Shown here in pieces: positions 31,481 through 32,794 of a stretch of DNA of 32,794 nt. The DNA is from Treponema sp. (GTDB taxonomy: Bacteria; Spirochaetota; Spirochaetia; Treponematales; Treponemataceae), in contig JAFOSK010000003.1 in the NCBI GenBank assembly GCA_017392945.1, positions 1 through 32,794 of the forward strand. Reading direction: 5' to 3'. The notes below the pieces were generated by a model. The model was not told the DNA's origin, did not search any database, and saw nothing but the letters and a program-made list of their open reading frames with translations. The translations under genes were made by a program, and so were the position numbers. The number at the start of each line of letters is the position of its first letter. Position 1 is the stretch's first letter.

Positions 31481-32530
31481 TTATGACTGTGATTTTACGT
31501 CCTTATATTTTCTGATTATTTCAACCTGAGCTTCTTTCCAGGCCTGATTTTCCATCTCCATACGATTTTCAGAATTTCTGATTTCTTCAGAAGATATCAT
31601 GTCCCTGAAAAGTTCAAGAAGTTCTTCCTGATGTTCACGGGCTATAGATTCGTCATCTTTTTCTGTACGTTCCGTAACCGATTTTACCAGAGCAAATTTT
31701 GAACGGCTTTCATCCTTGAGCCTGCAATGAAAATGCCAGCCGATTATTTTTTTACCCTGCTTTACGTCTTCTATCTTTTCTACAGTGAACTGCGAATTTT
31801 CGTAATCGTTTATTTCTTTTTTTGCAACATCGAATACGCGTTTTTTAAAATCGCTCATCATAGGATATTTTGAATCTTCAATCTGCCACATCGTACGGAT
31901 TTCAGAAACTTCTACAAGAGGCGTTTTCCAGATTCCATCTTTTTTTGAAGCAAAACCGTGATATGACCAGCACAGCTCATACATTCGGATAGAATACTTT
32001 CCTGTAAGGTTTCCGTATACATCAAGATTGATGACAGAATATCCCTTAAGATAATCGATGAATGCCTGCGCAACTTGCGGCGTGAAGGTGAGTTCAATAC
32101 CATTTTTTTCAAGAGAGTATTTTGATTCAACGAACCAATGGTAAAGCTTTGTCCAGCCGTCTTCAGTTCGTATGCGGATTTTCTGATCAAATATAGTTTC
32201 GATGGCATTTTCCAGCATTTTTTTTGTTGTACTGCCATGAGTAAGGTTAAGCGTTTTCATAACGTCTTCAAGTCTGAATTTTACTGTAAGGTCTTTCTTA
32301 GCAGTAAGATTGTCAGTATTATCTCTTTCAAGAAGAAGAGAACACGCCATCATGACGATTCGCTTAGAACCTAGATTCATGTCGTAGATAGCCTTTGTAA
32401 TATTATTAGGCTGAATGACATATTTTTGATTAACAACTTTTTGAGACTGAAATTTGATTTCACTGTCTCTTGCAAGCGATGAATAATTGTATTCATCGAA
32501 AAGCTCTGGCTCCCGATCCATTTTCCCCAT
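31481..32530 (-). CDS. Rep_3-family replication initiator (RepB-like)
   Basis: 349 residues, typical of iteron-binding theta-replication initiators with two winged-helix domains. The family's opening is at residues 41-67 (QPNNITKAIYDMN, then MMACSLLL), and the conserved YSIRMYELCWSYHG block around residue 180 is clear. It should bind the 22-bp iterons just upstream and open the adjoining AT-rich DNA. AAGGG precedes the ATG at 32530 very closely; the ATG at 32521 is an alternative. A promoter embedded in an inverted repeat of iteron half-sites suggests autorepression. It is transcribed in the same direction as parA but separated from it by 750 nt of repeats. Confidence 0.9.
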   Translation of the reverse strand: MGKMDREPELFDEYNYSSLARDSEIKFQSQKVVNQKYVIQPNNITKAIYDMNLGSKRIVMMACSLLLERDNTDNLTAKKDLTVKFRLEDVMKTLNLTHGSTTKKMLENAIETIFDQKIRIRTEDGWTKLYHWFVESKYSLEKNGIELTFTPQVAQAFIDYLKGYSVINLDVYGNLTGKYSIRMYELCWSYHGFASKKDGIWKTPLVEVSEIRTMWQIEDSKYPMMSDFKKRVFDVAKKEINDYENSQFTVEKIEDVKQGKKIIGWHFHCRLKDESRSKFALVKSVTERTEKDDESIAREHQEELLELFRDMISSEEIRNSENRMEMENQAWKEAQVEIIRKYKDVKSQS

Positions 32531-32534
32531 TTCC

Positions 32535-32577
32535 CTTATATGGACTTTAGTTTAACACATGTCCACATATAAGTCGA
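32535..32577 (-). promoter_or_regulatory. rep promoter overlapped by an iteron-like operator
   Basis: On the minus strand TCGACT (32577-32572), 17 nt, TAAACT (32554-32549). CTTATATGGAC (32535-32545) and GTCCACATATAAG (32561-32573) form an inverted repeat (with a 2-nt offset) made of the same GGAC core as the iterons, covering the spacer and start site. Confidence 0.55.
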
Positions 32578-32589
32578 GATTCATATTGA

Positions 32590-32794
32590 AGAAATTCAGC
32601 AAATTATTTAAATTTATTTAAATTTATTTGTTAATTAGTTAATTTAAGCGGTTGTAAATTATTGTATGACAATAAAATATAAAGGTTAATAAGGACGTGG
32701 AGTCACATTCATACGGACATAAAGTCATTTTCATGCGGACGGATCGTCTTTTTTCGTACGGACAGGCAGATTTTTTCATGTGGACAGATTGTCC
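32590..32794. other. Replication origin: AT-rich segment and 22-bp iterons
   Basis: 32600-32690 is extremely AT-rich (repeated ATTTAAATTT, TTAATTAGTTAA), a likely unwinding element. It is followed by directly repeated iterons that begin with GGAC at 32693, 32715, 32737, 32760 and 32782. Spacing is 22, 22, 23 and 22 bp. Each ends in a T-run and CAT or CGT followed by an A/G/T-C/T dinucleotide. The fifth is cut by the window end. Confidence 0.85.

Noticed and set aside
1..32794. The window as a complete circular plasmid
   Set aside because: Reading the leftmost gene across the junction meets a stop codon after six codons, and the last iteron is cut off, so the ends are arbitrary.

Overview
The window looks like spirochaete DNA, most probably a Treponema relative. 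It is AT-rich and densely coded. Several exported proteins resemble families I associate with spirochaetes: a P83/100-type antigen, a FecR-domain exported protein, a CHASE2 adenylate cyclase and large lipoproteins with loose lipoboxes. The right end carries a plasmid-type replication and partition block: a Rep_3 initiator with 22-bp iterons, ParA, a small ribbon-helix-helix partner and phased repeat arrays. The cargo otherwise reads like chromosomal genes, so a megaplasmid or chromid is the best guess. Joining the two window ends would truncate the leftmost gene after six codons, so this is not one closed circle.

Layout. 1-2707: surface polysaccharide modification (a partial GSSH/SGNH-like protein, then two membrane acyltransferases). 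2704-6133, leftward: a GT4 glycosyltransferase after an amino-acid ABC transporter (ATPase and two permeases) with no binding protein beside it. 6358-9023, leftward: FecR protein, candidate outer-membrane barrel and small exported protein, divergent from a CHASE2 adenylate cyclase (9123-11960). 12106-20015, leftward: three large lipoproteins with mosaic relationships plus a GT2 glycosyltransferase. 20273-21190: P83/100-like protein with a C-terminal membrane anchor. 21526-21713: twin hairpin repeats and a terminator. 21740-22186: Hsp20 behind a near-perfect sigma-54 promoter. 22525-23352: a CjaA-type amino-acid binding protein. 23476-26611: a YhhN membrane protein divergent from a patatin/POTRA/barrel (type Vd) protein. 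26755-26884: a candidate small-RNA transcription unit. 27088-29402: uridine phosphorylase divergent from a lipase-like lipoprotein. 29550-32794: partition and replication.

The signals I rate highest are four. The first is the hsp20 control region: sigma-54 promoter, a hairpin at the predicted mRNA 5' end, and an upstream dyad. The second is the compact small RNA with a strong promoter. The third is two roughly 100-bp arrays of TTWAAC-type boxes spaced 10-11 bp apart between parA and rep. The fourth is a recurring pattern of genes without a Shine-Dalgarno whose -10 box lies 6-9 nt before the start codon, which suggests leaderless mRNAs. All functions are inferred from sequence reading alone; no searches were run.
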